From positions 310,001-374,000 of the forward strand of contig JAPLKS010000017.1 in NCBI GenBank assembly GCA_026387915.1: 64,000 nt of DNA. Direction: 5' to 3'. A model generated the notes under the pieces. The model made no database searches and had not been told where the DNA came from. It was given only the letters and a program-made list of their open reading frames with translations. This document shows, in pieces, positions 53,809 through 62,797 of the stretch (its first letter is position 1; each line of letters opens with the position of its first letter). The stretch is from Gemmatimonadota bacterium (GTDB lineage Bacteria; Gemmatimonadota; Gemmatimonadetes; Gemmatimonadales; Gemmatimonadaceae). The position numbers and the translations under genes were made by a program.

Positions 53809-56063
53809 TGGCCGGGTGGCGCCGGCATGCGGTCGCGTGGCTCGTGGCGGCCGGATGCTTCGGGCCGTCTCGGCTCGCGGCGCAGGCGGTGAGTTGCAGT
53901 ACGGGTGAGCTCGAGGTCGCTGCGGTGGCTTTCCAAGGGAACCTCGCCTTTTCCGGCACGGTGCTGGCTGACGGTATTTCCACGACACCGTCGTCGTGGG
54001 CGCGCCGCACCTTTCGTGTGATGGGGCAGCGGCGTTGCGTGGATCGTGCGCGCCTGCCGCTCGATGTGCTCCGGTTGCTGGTGTGGTACCGCAACCACGG
54101 CTACATCGCCGCCACGGTCGACACCTCGGTGACGCTCGTTGGACCCAAGGCGGTGGCAATTCGTTTTGCGATTCGCGAAGGGGATCCGGTGCTGGTGGAT
54201 TCGCTCGTGTTCGCGGGGCTCGATGCGGTACCCGAGCGCGACGCGCTCTTGCGTGGACTCCCGACCGCCGTGGCGAAGCCGTTCGACAAATACGCGAACG
54301 AAGAAACGCGCGCGACGCTCGCGCGGCGCTTGCACAACGGTGGGTATCCGGACGCCGAAGTGTTTGTGGGCTACGACACGCATCGCGGGACGCGCCGCGC
54401 GGCGGTGCAGTTCACGGCCACCACCGGACCGCGCGTGCGCTTAGGCGTGCTGACGACGGAAGTCCGCGGGCTCGCCGGCGCAGCGCCGGCGATGGACAGC
54501 GCCGTGGTGCGCCGCACGACCGGCCTTCGCTCTGGCGATCTCTATTCGCTTGAGGCGCTTGAGCGGGGCAAGCGGGCGCTGTATCAGACGGAGGCATTTT
54601 CGCAGGCCACGGTCACGCCGGATTCTGGATTGTCCGCGAGAGACACGCTCGTGCGCGTCACGTTAGCGGTGACCGAAGGCTTTCGTCGTAGCTCGCGTCT
54701 GGGCGTGGGATACGGCACGCTCGACTGCGTGCGCGCGAACAGCGACTTCACACAGAACGGCGTGCTCGGCGGCGCGGCGCGATTGGATTTGCGTGCGCGC
54801 GTGTCGAAGATCGGCGTAGGCGCGCCGCTGACCGGGCTAGAGTCGTTGTGCCCGCAAGCCAAAGCGGATGCGTACAGCAAGGATATCAACTACTCCGTGG
54901 GTGCGACGCTCACGCAGCCGCCGGTGTTCCGCACGATCGTGCCGTCGCTGACGATGTACAGCGAGCGGCGCTCCGAATACAACGCGTATCTGCGCACCGC
55001 GCCGGCTGGTGGGAGCGCACAGTTTGCGCGCGCCACCGCGACCGGAACGCAAACCGCGGGCTACTCGATTGAGTATGGCCGCACGGAAGCGCAGCCCGCG
55101 TTGCTGTGCGCGGTGTTCAACGCGTGCATCGAGGCGGACCGCGAGGCGTTTGGGCGTCTGCAGCGTTTGGGCGTGGCGAGTGTGTCGTGGTCGCGTGAGT
55201 CGGCGGATAATCCGTCGAATCCCACGCGGGGTAGTGTGTTGCGCGTGGATGTGCGCACCGCTGGCGGCTGGACCGGGTCGGATTCGCATTTGCGATTCAC
55301 CAAGGCGCTCGGCGACGCGTCGTTCTATTTGCCATTGCCCGGTTCCGTAGTGCTCGCGGCGCGCGTGCGCGTGGGTGCCGTGGTTGGGAGCACGCTCTCG
55401 CTTGGCAGTGATGCCGCCTATGTGCCGCCGCAGGAGCGGCTCTTTGCCGGCGGGCCCACGACGGTGCGTGGCTTTCGGCAGAACGAACTCGGGCCCGTGG
55501 TTTATATCCCGACGTCGTACGACACGGTACGCGCTGATGGACGACGTGGCGGCAACCCAGCGAACCCCGCCGATACCGTGTACTTTCGCGCGCACTCGGA
55601 TTCCGGACAGCGCACCATCCCCACGGGCGGCAACACGCTGTTCGTGGCGATGCTTGAGGCGCGGCTGCCGAGTCCGGTGCTGCCGGAGTTGTTGCAGTTT
55701 GCGGCGTTCGCGGATGTGGGTGAGGTGTGGAATCGCGGGGCGGAGGGCACGTCGCTGGGTTTCAACTCGCTCATGGTGACGCCCGGTATTGGCGTGCGCG
55801 TGCAGACGCTGATTGGCTTTGTGCGCCTCGACTGGGCGTACAATCCGTATCAACGTCCGGCGGGCTCGGCGTACTTCGATACGTCCGTGGCTTCGGGGGG
55901 CGCGCTGTTCTGCGTGAGTCCTGAGAACACGCTCCGTGTGACCAGCGCTGGTGGCGCGGTGCAACAAACCGCCGGGGCCTGTCCCGCCACGTTCCGGCCG
56001 ACTCGCTCCAGCACGTTTTTGGGGCGCACCAATCTGAGCTTTAGTATCGGGCAGGCGTTCTAG
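53808..56063 (+). CDS. tamA: Omp85-family outer-membrane protein, TamA-like
   Basis: 751 residues. Signal peptide (about 1-26, ending SRLAAQ); POTRA-like repeats in about residues 30-270 (RLPLDVLRLLVWYRNHGYIA, EETRATLARRLHNGGYPDAE, LYSLEALERGKRALYQTEAF); then a 16-strand-type beta barrel with the Omp85 motif ERLFAGGPTTVRGFR (VRGF/Y motif, loop 6) near residue 545. The C-terminus ends TNLSFSIGQAF, with the aromatic last residue typical of outer-membrane barrels. The next gene, 3 bp on, is TamB-like, which favours TamA over BamA. It probably helps insert outer-membrane proteins or move lipids. Confidence 0.88.
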   Translation: MAGWRRHAVAWLVAAGCFGPSRLAAQAVSCSTGELEVAAVAFQGNLAFSGTVLADGISTTPSSWARRTFRVMGQRRCVDRARLPLDVLRLLVWYRNHGYIAATVDTSVTLVGPKAVAIRFAIREGDPVLVDSLVFAGLDAVPERDALLRGLPTAVAKPFDKYANEETRATLARRLHNGGYPDAEVFVGYDTHRGTRRAAVQFTATTGPRVRLGVLTTEVRGLAGAAPAMDSAVVRRTTGLRSGDLYSLEALERGKRALYQTEAFSQATVTPDSGLSARDTLVRVTLAVTEGFRRSSRLGVGYGTLDCVRANSDFTQNGVLGGAARLDLRARVSKIGVGAPLTGLESLCPQAKADAYSKDINYSVGATLTQPPVFRTIVPSLTMYSERRSEYNAYLRTAPAGGSAQFARATATGTQTAGYSIEYGRTEAQPALLCAVFNACIEADREAFGRLQRLGVASVSWSRESADNPSNPTRGSVLRVDVRTAGGWTGSDSHLRFTKALGDASFYLPLPGSVVLAARVRVGAVVGSTLSLGSDAAYVPPQERLFAGGPTTVRGFRQNELGPVVYIPTSYDTVRADGRRGGNPANPADTVYFRAHSDSGQRTIPTGGNTLFVAMLEARLPSPVLPELLQFAAFADVGEVWNRGAEGTSLGFNSLMVTPGIGVRVQTLIGFVRLDWAYNPYQRPAGSAYFDTSVASGGALFCVSPENTLRVTSAGGAVQQTAGACPATFRPTRSSTFLGRTNLSFSIGQAF

Positions 56064-56066
56064 CGT

Positions 56067-59000
56067 ATGGTCAGACGCCGCCTCGTCGTTCTCGTGAGCG
56101 CCTTGCTGATGATCGCGATCGGCGTGGGCGTGGTGGGCGCGCTCGTCGCGGCCACCCAGAGCGAAGGCGGGCGTGACTGGATTCGCGTGCAGGTGTCGCG
56201 CCAACTCGCGCGCGGCGTGCATGGACGGCTGCATCTCGGACGGCTGTCGGGATCATTCCTCACCGATCTCACGATCGATTCGCTGCAGATCACCGACCCT
56301 GATGATTCGGTGTTCGTGCGCGCCGGTCGCATTCGCCTGACGTACGATCCGCGCGACTTGCTCGACGGCCGCATTATCGTGCGCTCGGTGAACGTGGAGC
56401 ATCCGTTCGTGGTGATGCGGCGTGAGAACGACGACCGGTGGAACATGCACAAGGTGTTTCCGCCGCAACCGCCGACGCCGGCGGTGCGCCCACGTCGCGG
56501 CACGTTTGGGGCGCTCGTGGTCTTCAACAACGTGCATATTCGCGACGCGCACTTTCAGCTGACGCTGCCGTGGGCGCCGGACGACACGCTCGCTGGCGCG
56601 CGACGCGACAGCGCAATCGTCGAGAATCTCGCGCTGCCTGTGCACGAAATCCGACGCGTGACGGTCAAGGGGAAAGCCGGCTTTCAGCGGTCGTGGCATT
56701 GGACGGATTGGAATCTCACGCTGAACCGCGCGCGGTTTCGCGAGCCGGATAGCACGGGTCGTGTCTTTGAGATTGCGCGGATGGACATCGTGGAGAACCT
56801 GCCGCCCTTTGCGTTCCGCAACATGCGCGGAGACGTGCGATGGGTGGGCGACACCATCTGGGCCAACTTCACGCGCTTCGAACTCCCGCACTCCACAGGG
56901 CGCGGGCGCGGTCGGCTCGACTGGGCCGACGGACGCCCCATTCGCTACGACTTTAACATTCACAGCGATTCCACTGGGCTCGAAGATCTGCACTGGATTC
57001 ACTCGACGCTACCAGCCACGGGCGTCGGTTCGATGGATCTGCGCATCGTGAGTGAGGCGAATCCGCACGTCGTGGATTACGTGATCACCCACATGGATAT
57101 GCGCACGGCGTCGTCGCGTTTGCGCGGGGCCATGACCTATGGCGTTGGCGCCCCAGTGTTGATTGTGAAAGACGTGGATCTGCAACTCTCACCGCTGGAT
57201 TTCCGCTTTCTCGAAACACTGAATGGTGGGCCGTTTCCCCAGCCCTGGCGCGGCACGTTCACTGGCACGCTCAAGGGGCGCGGTGGCCCGGTGAACCATT
57301 TCCAGGTGGACGACGCGCGACTGGCCTTTGCCGATGCGAATGTGCCCGGTGCGATGACTCGCGCCGTGCTCCGTGGCGAAGTGGATATTCTCTCGGTGAG
57401 TCGCGCGAAGTTCCACGGGATGCAGGTGGAGCTCGGGCAGTTTGATTTGCGCACGGCGCAGTTTCTGAATCCTGATTTTCCGAAACTTGCCGGTGTGATT
57501 GCGGGTCGTGGGACCCTCGATTCGCTCTGGAACGACGTCCGCGTGCGTGATGCGGACATCACCCACACGGACAGCGACACGGCAACGGTATCGCGCCTCA
57601 AGGGCACGGCGCGCCTCTCCTTTGGTGGTGCGCGGATGTCGTTTGAGTTGGAGGCGGCGGCACTGCCGCTCTCGCTGAGCGCGCTCGCACGTTCGTATCC
57701 GGCGATTCCGCTGCGTGGCACGATGAACGGGCCGTTGCGACTCAATGGCACGACGGCCGACCTCGCGCTCTCGGCGGACCTCGTGGGGACCTTCGGACGA
57801 CTGCAGTTTGACGGCCAGTTCGACGCCGAGTCGCCGGGGCGGGCCGCCGTGATTCGCGGCGCGCTTGGTGACTTCGATTTTCAGACGGCACTGCGGAATT
57901 CCGCCGTCCCGCGCTCGGACTTCAATGGACGTTTTGCGGTGCGACTTGAAGGGGACTCGCTCGCCAATCTGTTTGGGTCGGCGCAGTTGTTTGCCGATCG
58001 CTCGCTGGTGGACAGCGTGCGTATCTATGCCGGTCGCGCGGCGCTACGGTTTGCGGGCGGCGTCGCTCGGGTGGATTCGCTGCGCGTTGAGTCGACGGCG
58101 GGACTCCTGACTGCGCGCGGGGCGTTTGGGCTCACCGGCGCTCAGCGTGGCGATTTGCAGTTCGCGGCGGTGGTGGATTCGCTCGGCGGACTGCGCCGCT
58201 ATCTCGCGTCGAGTTCGTTCGCTGGCGCCGATTCCGCGGTCGCGCTCGTGGACTCCCTCGCCGGGTCTGTTCGTGTGACGGGCACCGTCAGCGGCGGGCT
58301 GCCACGCTTTGGCGTACAGGCAGCGGTCGAGGGCGCGACGCTCCGGTTCGGCACAACGAGCACGCGCGCGCTGACGGCGGCTGTGCGTGCCGTGGGCTTT
58401 CCGGATTCGGCCACGGGCACGCTCTCGCTCGTCCTCGATACGCTGCGCGCCGGCGGGCTGTCGTTCACGCGCGTCACGGCAACCGCTGGTGTTTCTGGGG
58501 ATCACCGCACGACGTGGGCACTCTCCGCCGTGACGCCAGACAGTGTCCGGGCGCAGTTGCAGGCGGTCGTTCGGCGCTCGGGTGACACCACTCACGTCTT
58601 GGTCGATAGTCTTGCCTTGCGCACCACCGGAAACGCGTGGAAGCTCCAGCGCGTAGCGGCATTCCGGTTTTCGGAGGGCGGATTCGCTTTTGATACACTC
58701 GCTCTCGTCGGCGCCAACGGCGGATTTATTGCGTTGCGCGGCAGTGCGCGCGCCGACTCGGCGGTGCTGTTTGATGTGCGTGTGGATGCGGTACCGCTGG
58801 CAGATCTTGGCGAGCTGCTCCAAGCGGACACCCCGTTTGGTGGCGTTGTGACGTTGCGCGGCGATGTGCGCGGCACACGTTCGCGGCCGGACCTCCGCTT
58901 TACCGGCACCATGACCAAAGCCTCGCTCGGCAACCTGCGCCTGGAATCGGTGAGCGCCGAGGGCCGCTACGCCGATCGTCGGCTCACGACGTCGCTGCAG

Positions 59001-60629
59001 GTCGGGCGCGCCGGTGCGGTCGCGTTGCGCGCCGAGGCGTCGCTGCCTGTCGATCTCTCGCTCAGTGCGACGGGCGCGCGCTTGCTGGAAGAGCCGCTCA
59101 CCGCACGCGTGCGTGCCGACAGCGGCGGATTGGTGCTGCTCGAGTCATTCTCGCGCGCGATTGCTGATGCGACCGGCGACATTGTGGCCGACATCGACGT
59201 GCGCGGCACGTGGAAGCATCCGCTGGCCAACGGCGCGCTGCGCATTCACGACGGAAGTTTGCGGTTCACGTCGCTCGGTGATGTCACCTTCAAGGACGTC
59301 GAAGCCGACATTGCGTTCCTCGGCGATAGTATCGCGCTCCGCGGACTGTCGGCTCGCAGTAATCCCGGCCGAACCGGGTCGGCGCGCCTCGGCGGATGGA
59401 TCGGCGTGCGCGATGTCGAGAACCCGACGTTCGACCTCAACCTGAGTACGACCACGTTCACCGTGCTGTCGCGGCCAGATGTTGCCGAGCTCGATCTTTC
59501 GGGTGAGCTCCGCTTGCAGGGCGCCCGTCGTGCCTCGACGCTCAGCGGCGGATTCACGGTGGACCACGGGGTGATTCCCGTGCCGGAGCTTGCACAGAAA
59601 CAGGTGATCTCGTTGGATGATCCGGAGTTCTTACACGTGGTGGACACGTCGGCTTTTGACAACCGACGACTCTTTCCGGCGCCGCCCAGCGATTATCTCA
59701 ACGGCCTCACGATGCGCAACGTGCAGGTGCAAATGGGGCGCGATGTGTGGCTGCGGTCCGAAGAGGCGAACATCAATCTCGGCGGGCGCGTGAATATCAC
59801 GCGGAGCCGCGGTGAGCGCGGGGTGCCCGCCGATTTTGCGCTCGACGGATCGCTGCAGACCGTGCGCGGAACGTATCGCCTCAACCTCGGTCCCGTGCAG
59901 CGGCCCTTTGACGTGGAAAACGGGGAGCTCCGGTGGTTTGGTGACCCCGACTTCCGCAGCGCAACGATGAGCATCAACGCCCTGCACACCGTGCGTCAGT
60001 TCAGTAGTGTGGTGGCGCGTCCTGACGTGCGGGTGCGCGTGCACCTCGGGGGCACGCTCCGCGCCCCACTGGCGGAGTTGTCGAGCCCCGATTCGTTGCG
60101 TGTGACGAACGGCGACTTGGTGAGTTATCTCGTGACCGGCGGGCCGAGTAATGAAATCGGCGCGCGTGGCGGCGACTACACCTCCACGGCGGCGCGCGTA
60201 CTGTCGAGTTCGCTGTTTAGCCAACTTGGCGCCAAGGCCACTGGCAGCATCTGTGATGACGCCCAACTCAGTGCGGCGGGGCTCGATGCGTATCAGGGCG
60301 GCATTCGGAGTGTTGGCGGCAATATTCTCTCTGGCACGCGGTTCAACTGCGCGAAGCAGCTCAGTGATAAAGCATTCGTGCGGCTGGACGCCGGGCTCTG
60401 CCAGGTCGGGCAGCTCGTCGGAGGGACCGCGGGATCGAGCGATCCGCTGACTTTTGCAGACGCCATCGGGCTCAAGTTCGATTACCGGCTCAGTCCCTCG
60501 GTGACGCTGTCGGCCGGTATGGACCCGCCAACCAAGGCCGTCCTCTGCACGCCAGAGGCCAATGCGCGCGGTTTTGCGCCCACGCCGCGGCAATACGGCT
60601 TTGACCTGTTCCGGATCTGGCGTTTCTGA
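56067..60629 (+). CDS. tamB: TamB-like translocation/assembly module protein (DUF490/AsmA-like)
   Basis: 1520 residues. One N-terminal signal anchor (LVVLVSALLMIAIGVGVVGAL), then an AsmA-like start (LHLGRLSGSFLTDLTIDSLQ) and more than 1000 residues of repetitive beta structure with Asp-Ser-Leu and LRG repeats, expected to form a long groove across the periplasm. The DUF490/TamB C-terminal domain covers about 1150-1520 (LSGELRLQGARRASTLSGGF, VRGTYRLNLGPVQRPFDVEN) and ends in FRIWRF. TamB-type proteins carry phospholipids or help TamA with outer-membrane proteins. It begins 3 bp after the TamA-like gene. Confidence 0.9.
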   Translation: MVRRRLVVLVSALLMIAIGVGVVGALVAATQSEGGRDWIRVQVSRQLARGVHGRLHLGRLSGSFLTDLTIDSLQITDPDDSVFVRAGRIRLTYDPRDLLDGRIIVRSVNVEHPFVVMRRENDDRWNMHKVFPPQPPTPAVRPRRGTFGALVVFNNVHIRDAHFQLTLPWAPDDTLAGARRDSAIVENLALPVHEIRRVTVKGKAGFQRSWHWTDWNLTLNRARFREPDSTGRVFEIARMDIVENLPPFAFRNMRGDVRWVGDTIWANFTRFELPHSTGRGRGRLDWADGRPIRYDFNIHSDSTGLEDLHWIHSTLPATGVGSMDLRIVSEANPHVVDYVITHMDMRTASSRLRGAMTYGVGAPVLIVKDVDLQLSPLDFRFLETLNGGPFPQPWRGTFTGTLKGRGGPVNHFQVDDARLAFADANVPGAMTRAVLRGEVDILSVSRAKFHGMQVELGQFDLRTAQFLNPDFPKLAGVIAGRGTLDSLWNDVRVRDADITHTDSDTATVSRLKGTARLSFGGARMSFELEAAALPLSLSALARSYPAIPLRGTMNGPLRLNGTTADLALSADLVGTFGRLQFDGQFDAESPGRAAVIRGALGDFDFQTALRNSAVPRSDFNGRFAVRLEGDSLANLFGSAQLFADRSLVDSVRIYAGRAALRFAGGVARVDSLRVESTAGLLTARGAFGLTGAQRGDLQFAAVVDSLGGLRRYLASSSFAGADSAVALVDSLAGSVRVTGTVSGGLPRFGVQAAVEGATLRFGTTSTRALTAAVRAVGFPDSATGTLSLVLDTLRAGGLSFTRVTATAGVSGDHRTTWALSAVTPDSVRAQLQAVVRRSGDTTHVLVDSLALRTTGNAWKLQRVAAFRFSEGGFAFDTLALVGANGGFIALRGSARADSAVLFDVRVDAVPLADLGELLQADTPFGGVVTLRGDVRGTRSRPDLRFTGTMTKASLGNLRLESVSAEGRYADRRLTTSLQVGRAGAVALRAEASLPVDLSLSATGARLLEEPLTARVRADSGGLVLLESFSRAIADATGDIVADIDVRGTWKHPLANGALRIHDGSLRFTSLGDVTFKDVEADIAFLGDSIALRGLSARSNPGRTGSARLGGWIGVRDVENPTFDLNLSTTTFTVLSRPDVAELDLSGELRLQGARRASTLSGGFTVDHGVIPVPELAQKQVISLDDPEFLHVVDTSAFDNRRLFPAPPSDYLNGLTMRNVQVQMGRDVWLRSEEANINLGGRVNITRSRGERGVPADFALDGSLQTVRGTYRLNLGPVQRPFDVENGELRWFGDPDFRSATMSINALHTVRQFSSVVARPDVRVRVHLGGTLRAPLAELSSPDSLRVTNGDLVSYLVTGGPSNEIGARGGDYTSTAARVLSSSLFSQLGAKATGSICDDAQLSAAGLDAYQGGIRSVGGNILSGTRFNCAKQLSDKAFVRLDAGLCQVGQLVGGTAGSSDPLTFADAIGLKFDYRLSPSVTLSAGMDPPTKAVLCTPEANARGFAPTPRQYGFDLFRIWRF

Positions 60630-60710
60630 CCGGTTGGGTATTGCGTCGGCGCATCACGCGCCCATTTTCAACTGTATAGTTGTTAGACGCTGAAATCACG
60701 TAACAACCGG
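60630..60710. promoter_or_regulatory. Leader with nested inverted repeats before the NtrC-like gene
   Basis: CCGGTTG (60630) pairs with CAACCGG (60704), GTTGTTA (60679) with TAACAAC (60701), and CAACT/AGTTG (60669-60682) is a third small palindrome containing TATAGT. The last pair ends about 14 bp before the start codon. This may be a regulator site or an RNA structure over the ribosome site; no good -35 is seen. Confidence 0.35.
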
Positions 60711-60723
60711 AAAGCGCTCCCCC

Positions 60724-62076
60724 ATGGCCAGTATTCTCATCATCGACGACGAAGTCGCCATTGCGACGGCCTTCGCAATGTTCTTCCGTCACGACGGCCA
60801 CCACGTCGTGACCGAGGCGCACACGGGTGCGGATGGGATTGAAGCCTACCGGCGCGTGCGTCCCGACCTCGTGTTGCTCGACGTGCGGCTCCCGGACATG
60901 ACGGGGTTCGATGTTCTCGCCAAGATTCGCGAGGATAATCCCGTGGTGATCATGGTGACGGCGTACGGCGATGTGCAGATGGCTGTCGATGCGCTCCACA
61001 AGGGCGCCGAGAACTTCCTCACCAAGCCGGTCGATCTGAGCCATCTCGCGGCGGCGTCTGAGCGCGCGCTCGAAAAGGCGGTGCTCCGTCGTATGAACCG
61101 CTATCTGAGCGAGCGGCGTGGTGGCGGGGCCAATATCATCTTCGGGTCGTCGCCGGCGATGAGCGAGTTGGGTGCGCAGCTTTCGCTGCTCGCGGCGAGC
61201 GACCGCACCACGGCGCTCATTGTTGGTGAAAGCGGATCGGGCAAGGGGCGCGTGGCCGAGTTGATTCATGCGCAGAGCCCGCGCGCGACGAAGCCGTTTG
61301 TTGAGGTCAACTGCGCGGCGCTGACCGCCGAATCGCTTGAGTCGGAGTTGTTCGGCGTGGAAAGCGGGCCTGCCGGCGCGGGCGGGCAGACCCGCAAGGG
61401 ACTGTTCGAGATCGCCGACGGTGGCACACTGTTTCTCGACGAAATCGGCGATCTGGATCCGCACCTGCAGCCCAAATTGGTGCGCGTGCTCGAAGGCAAA
61501 GGCTTCCGGCGGCACGGCGGCACGGCGGAAATTACGGTTAATGTTCGCTTGATTGCGGCGACGAGTAAGGATCTCGCCAGCCAGGTGGCGGCCGGCCGGT
61601 TCCGCGAAGATCTGTACTACCGCCTGTCGGTCATGCCGATCACGTTGCCGCCGTTGCGCGCTCGCTCGCGCGAGGATCTCGTGGAACTCGGGGCGCATCT
61701 GCTCGACGAACTGTCGCCCTCACTGCCCAGCGCGCCGTTACAGCTCGCCGATGACGCGCTCGACGCCATTCTGCGCTATTCGTGGCCCGGGAATATTCGC
61801 GAACTGCGGAACGTGCTCGAACGCGCCATGCTCATGTCGCGCGGGATGCCGAAAATCGAAGCGCAAGCGCTGCCGCGCGAAGTGGCCGGCGCGACGGGGG
61901 CCGATGTCTCGCACCATGTGCCGCGTTCGCTGTCGGAAGTTGAACGGGCGCACATTGATCGCACGCTCAAGGCCAATCAGCACAATCGCACGCATGCCGC
62001 GCGTGAACTCGGGATTTCCCGCGCCACACTGATCAAGAAAATCCGCGAGTATGATCTCGCCGAAAAACCGCGCTGA
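60724..62076 (+). CDS. NtrC-type response regulator with altered GAFTGA loop
   Basis: 450 residues: receiver domain (about 1-120, acidic pair IIDDE, phospho-acceptor Asp53 in LLDVRLPD, Lys in FLTKPVD), AAA+ domain (about 140-365) and Fis-type helix-turn-helix (THAARELGISRATLIKKI). Walker A GESGSGKG, Walker B GGTLFLDEIGDL and the arginine-finger region FREDLYYRLSVMP are normal. The sigma-54 contact loop, normally GAFTGA, reads GPAGAG (residues 215-220) with flanking sequence conserved and no change in length. So it may hydrolyse ATP and bind DNA yet not activate sigma-54 polymerase in the standard way. No partner kinase is adjacent. Confidence 0.92.
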   Translation: MASILIIDDEVAIATAFAMFFRHDGHHVVTEAHTGADGIEAYRRVRPDLVLLDVRLPDMTGFDVLAKIREDNPVVIMVTAYGDVQMAVDALHKGAENFLTKPVDLSHLAAASERALEKAVLRRMNRYLSERRGGGANIIFGSSPAMSELGAQLSLLAASDRTTALIVGESGSGKGRVAELIHAQSPRATKPFVEVNCAALTAESLESELFGVESGPAGAGGQTRKGLFEIADGGTLFLDEIGDLDPHLQPKLVRVLEGKGFRRHGGTAEITVNVRLIAATSKDLASQVAAGRFREDLYYRLSVMPITLPPLRARSREDLVELGAHLLDELSPSLPSAPLQLADDALDAILRYSWPGNIRELRNVLERAMLMSRGMPKIEAQALPREVAGATGADVSHHVPRSLSEVERAHIDRTLKANQHNRTHAARELGISRATLIKKIREYDLAEKPR

Positions 62077-62083
62077 GGCTGAG

Positions 62084-62266
62084 ATGACCACCGACCGCAT
62101 GGCGTGCCGCTCCTGCGGCAGGGAAGAACGGGCGTCGGAAGGCTACCCGTGCCAGCAGTGTGGCACCTTTATTTGCCAGCTGTGCAACCTGCGCGGCGTC
62201 GTCCTGTGCGCGAAGTGCGAAGCCGCCTCGACGGCATCCCCCGGCCGCGCAGACTCCGCTAGCTGA
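62084..62266 (+). CDS. Small 8-cysteine zinc-ribbon protein
   Basis: 60 residues from ATG 62084, seven bases after the NtrC-like stop. Four CxxC pairs (CRSC, CQQC, CQLC, CAKC) occur within about 40 residues, suggesting two zinc sites in a rubredoxin-like or B-box-like knuckle. There is no signal peptide. Its coupling to the regulator suggests a joint role, perhaps in DNA or protein binding, but the function is unknown. Its last 8 bp overlap the end of the convergent gene at 62259. Confidence 0.65.
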   Translation: MTTDRMACRSCGREERASEGYPCQQCGTFICQLCNLRGVVLCAKCEAASTASPGRADSAS

Positions 62267-62681
62267 CCAGTCCGTGCATGGGCGCCACAGGGGCGCCGAT
62301 GCGCACGTGCAGCGTGAGTTCAGCGCGCGCGTCACCGTCCACGTCGATGCGCATCGTGTGTGCACCCGCCACCTGGATCGGCAGGTCAATCGACGCGATG
62401 ACGGGAATATCCAGATCGTACGCCCCGGGCGGCGGCGTCCCGACTTCAAGCTCGCCGGACGACGACCAGATCTCCTCACCGGTGGGGCTTTGCCAGCAGA
62501 AGGCCAGTGAGTGCAGGCCGGCATCCTCAGCGTCGGCCTTCAGGCGCACGACGAGCGTGGCCCTCGGGTGTACCGCCGGCAGGCTGCCAATTGATAGCGC
62601 ATCGAACACGCCGAGGATATTGAGTTTGCCTTCCTGCGAGAGGTTGGCGGCGTCGGCGAAGAGAGCGAAGGAGACATGCAT
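62259..62681 (-). CDS. DUF6941-like small beta-sandwich protein
   Basis: 140 residues from ATG 62681 (MHVSFALFADAANLSQEGKL, then NILGVFD). The frame is open further upstream but without protein-like sequence. The pattern (a first strand with ALFADAAN, a GKLNILGVFD turn, several amphipathic strands and a C-terminal ELTLHVRIG) resembles the DUF6941 family of unknown function. It is acidic, has no signal peptide and is predicted all-beta. It is convergent with the small zinc protein (8-bp overlap) and divergent from the DMT transporter. Confidence 0.65.
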   Translation of the reverse strand: MHVSFALFADAANLSQEGKLNILGVFDALSIGSLPAVHPRATLVVRLKADAEDAGLHSLAFCWQSPTGEEIWSSSGELEVGTPPPGAYDLDIPVIASIDLPIQVAGAHTMRIDVDGDARAELTLHVRIGAPVAPMHGLVS

Positions 62682-62730
62682 GCCGTAAAGGTACGAACCC
62701 GGCGCACCGTTCAACAGCGACCCGCTCGGC

Positions 62731-62751
62731 CTGCGGGCGATTTGCCCGCAG
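62731..62751. promoter_or_regulatory. Palindrome in the divergent DUF6941-DMT promoter region
   Basis: CTGCGGGC-GATTT-GCCCGCAG is a perfect 8-bp inverted repeat in a 116-bp gap between divergent genes. Since no transcript should end here, it is more likely a regulator site than a terminator. Confidence 0.4.
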
Positions 62752-62797
62752 CACGCAATGTGTCCGCAGGGGTTCCACGAGGGGTTAGTTTTCAACT

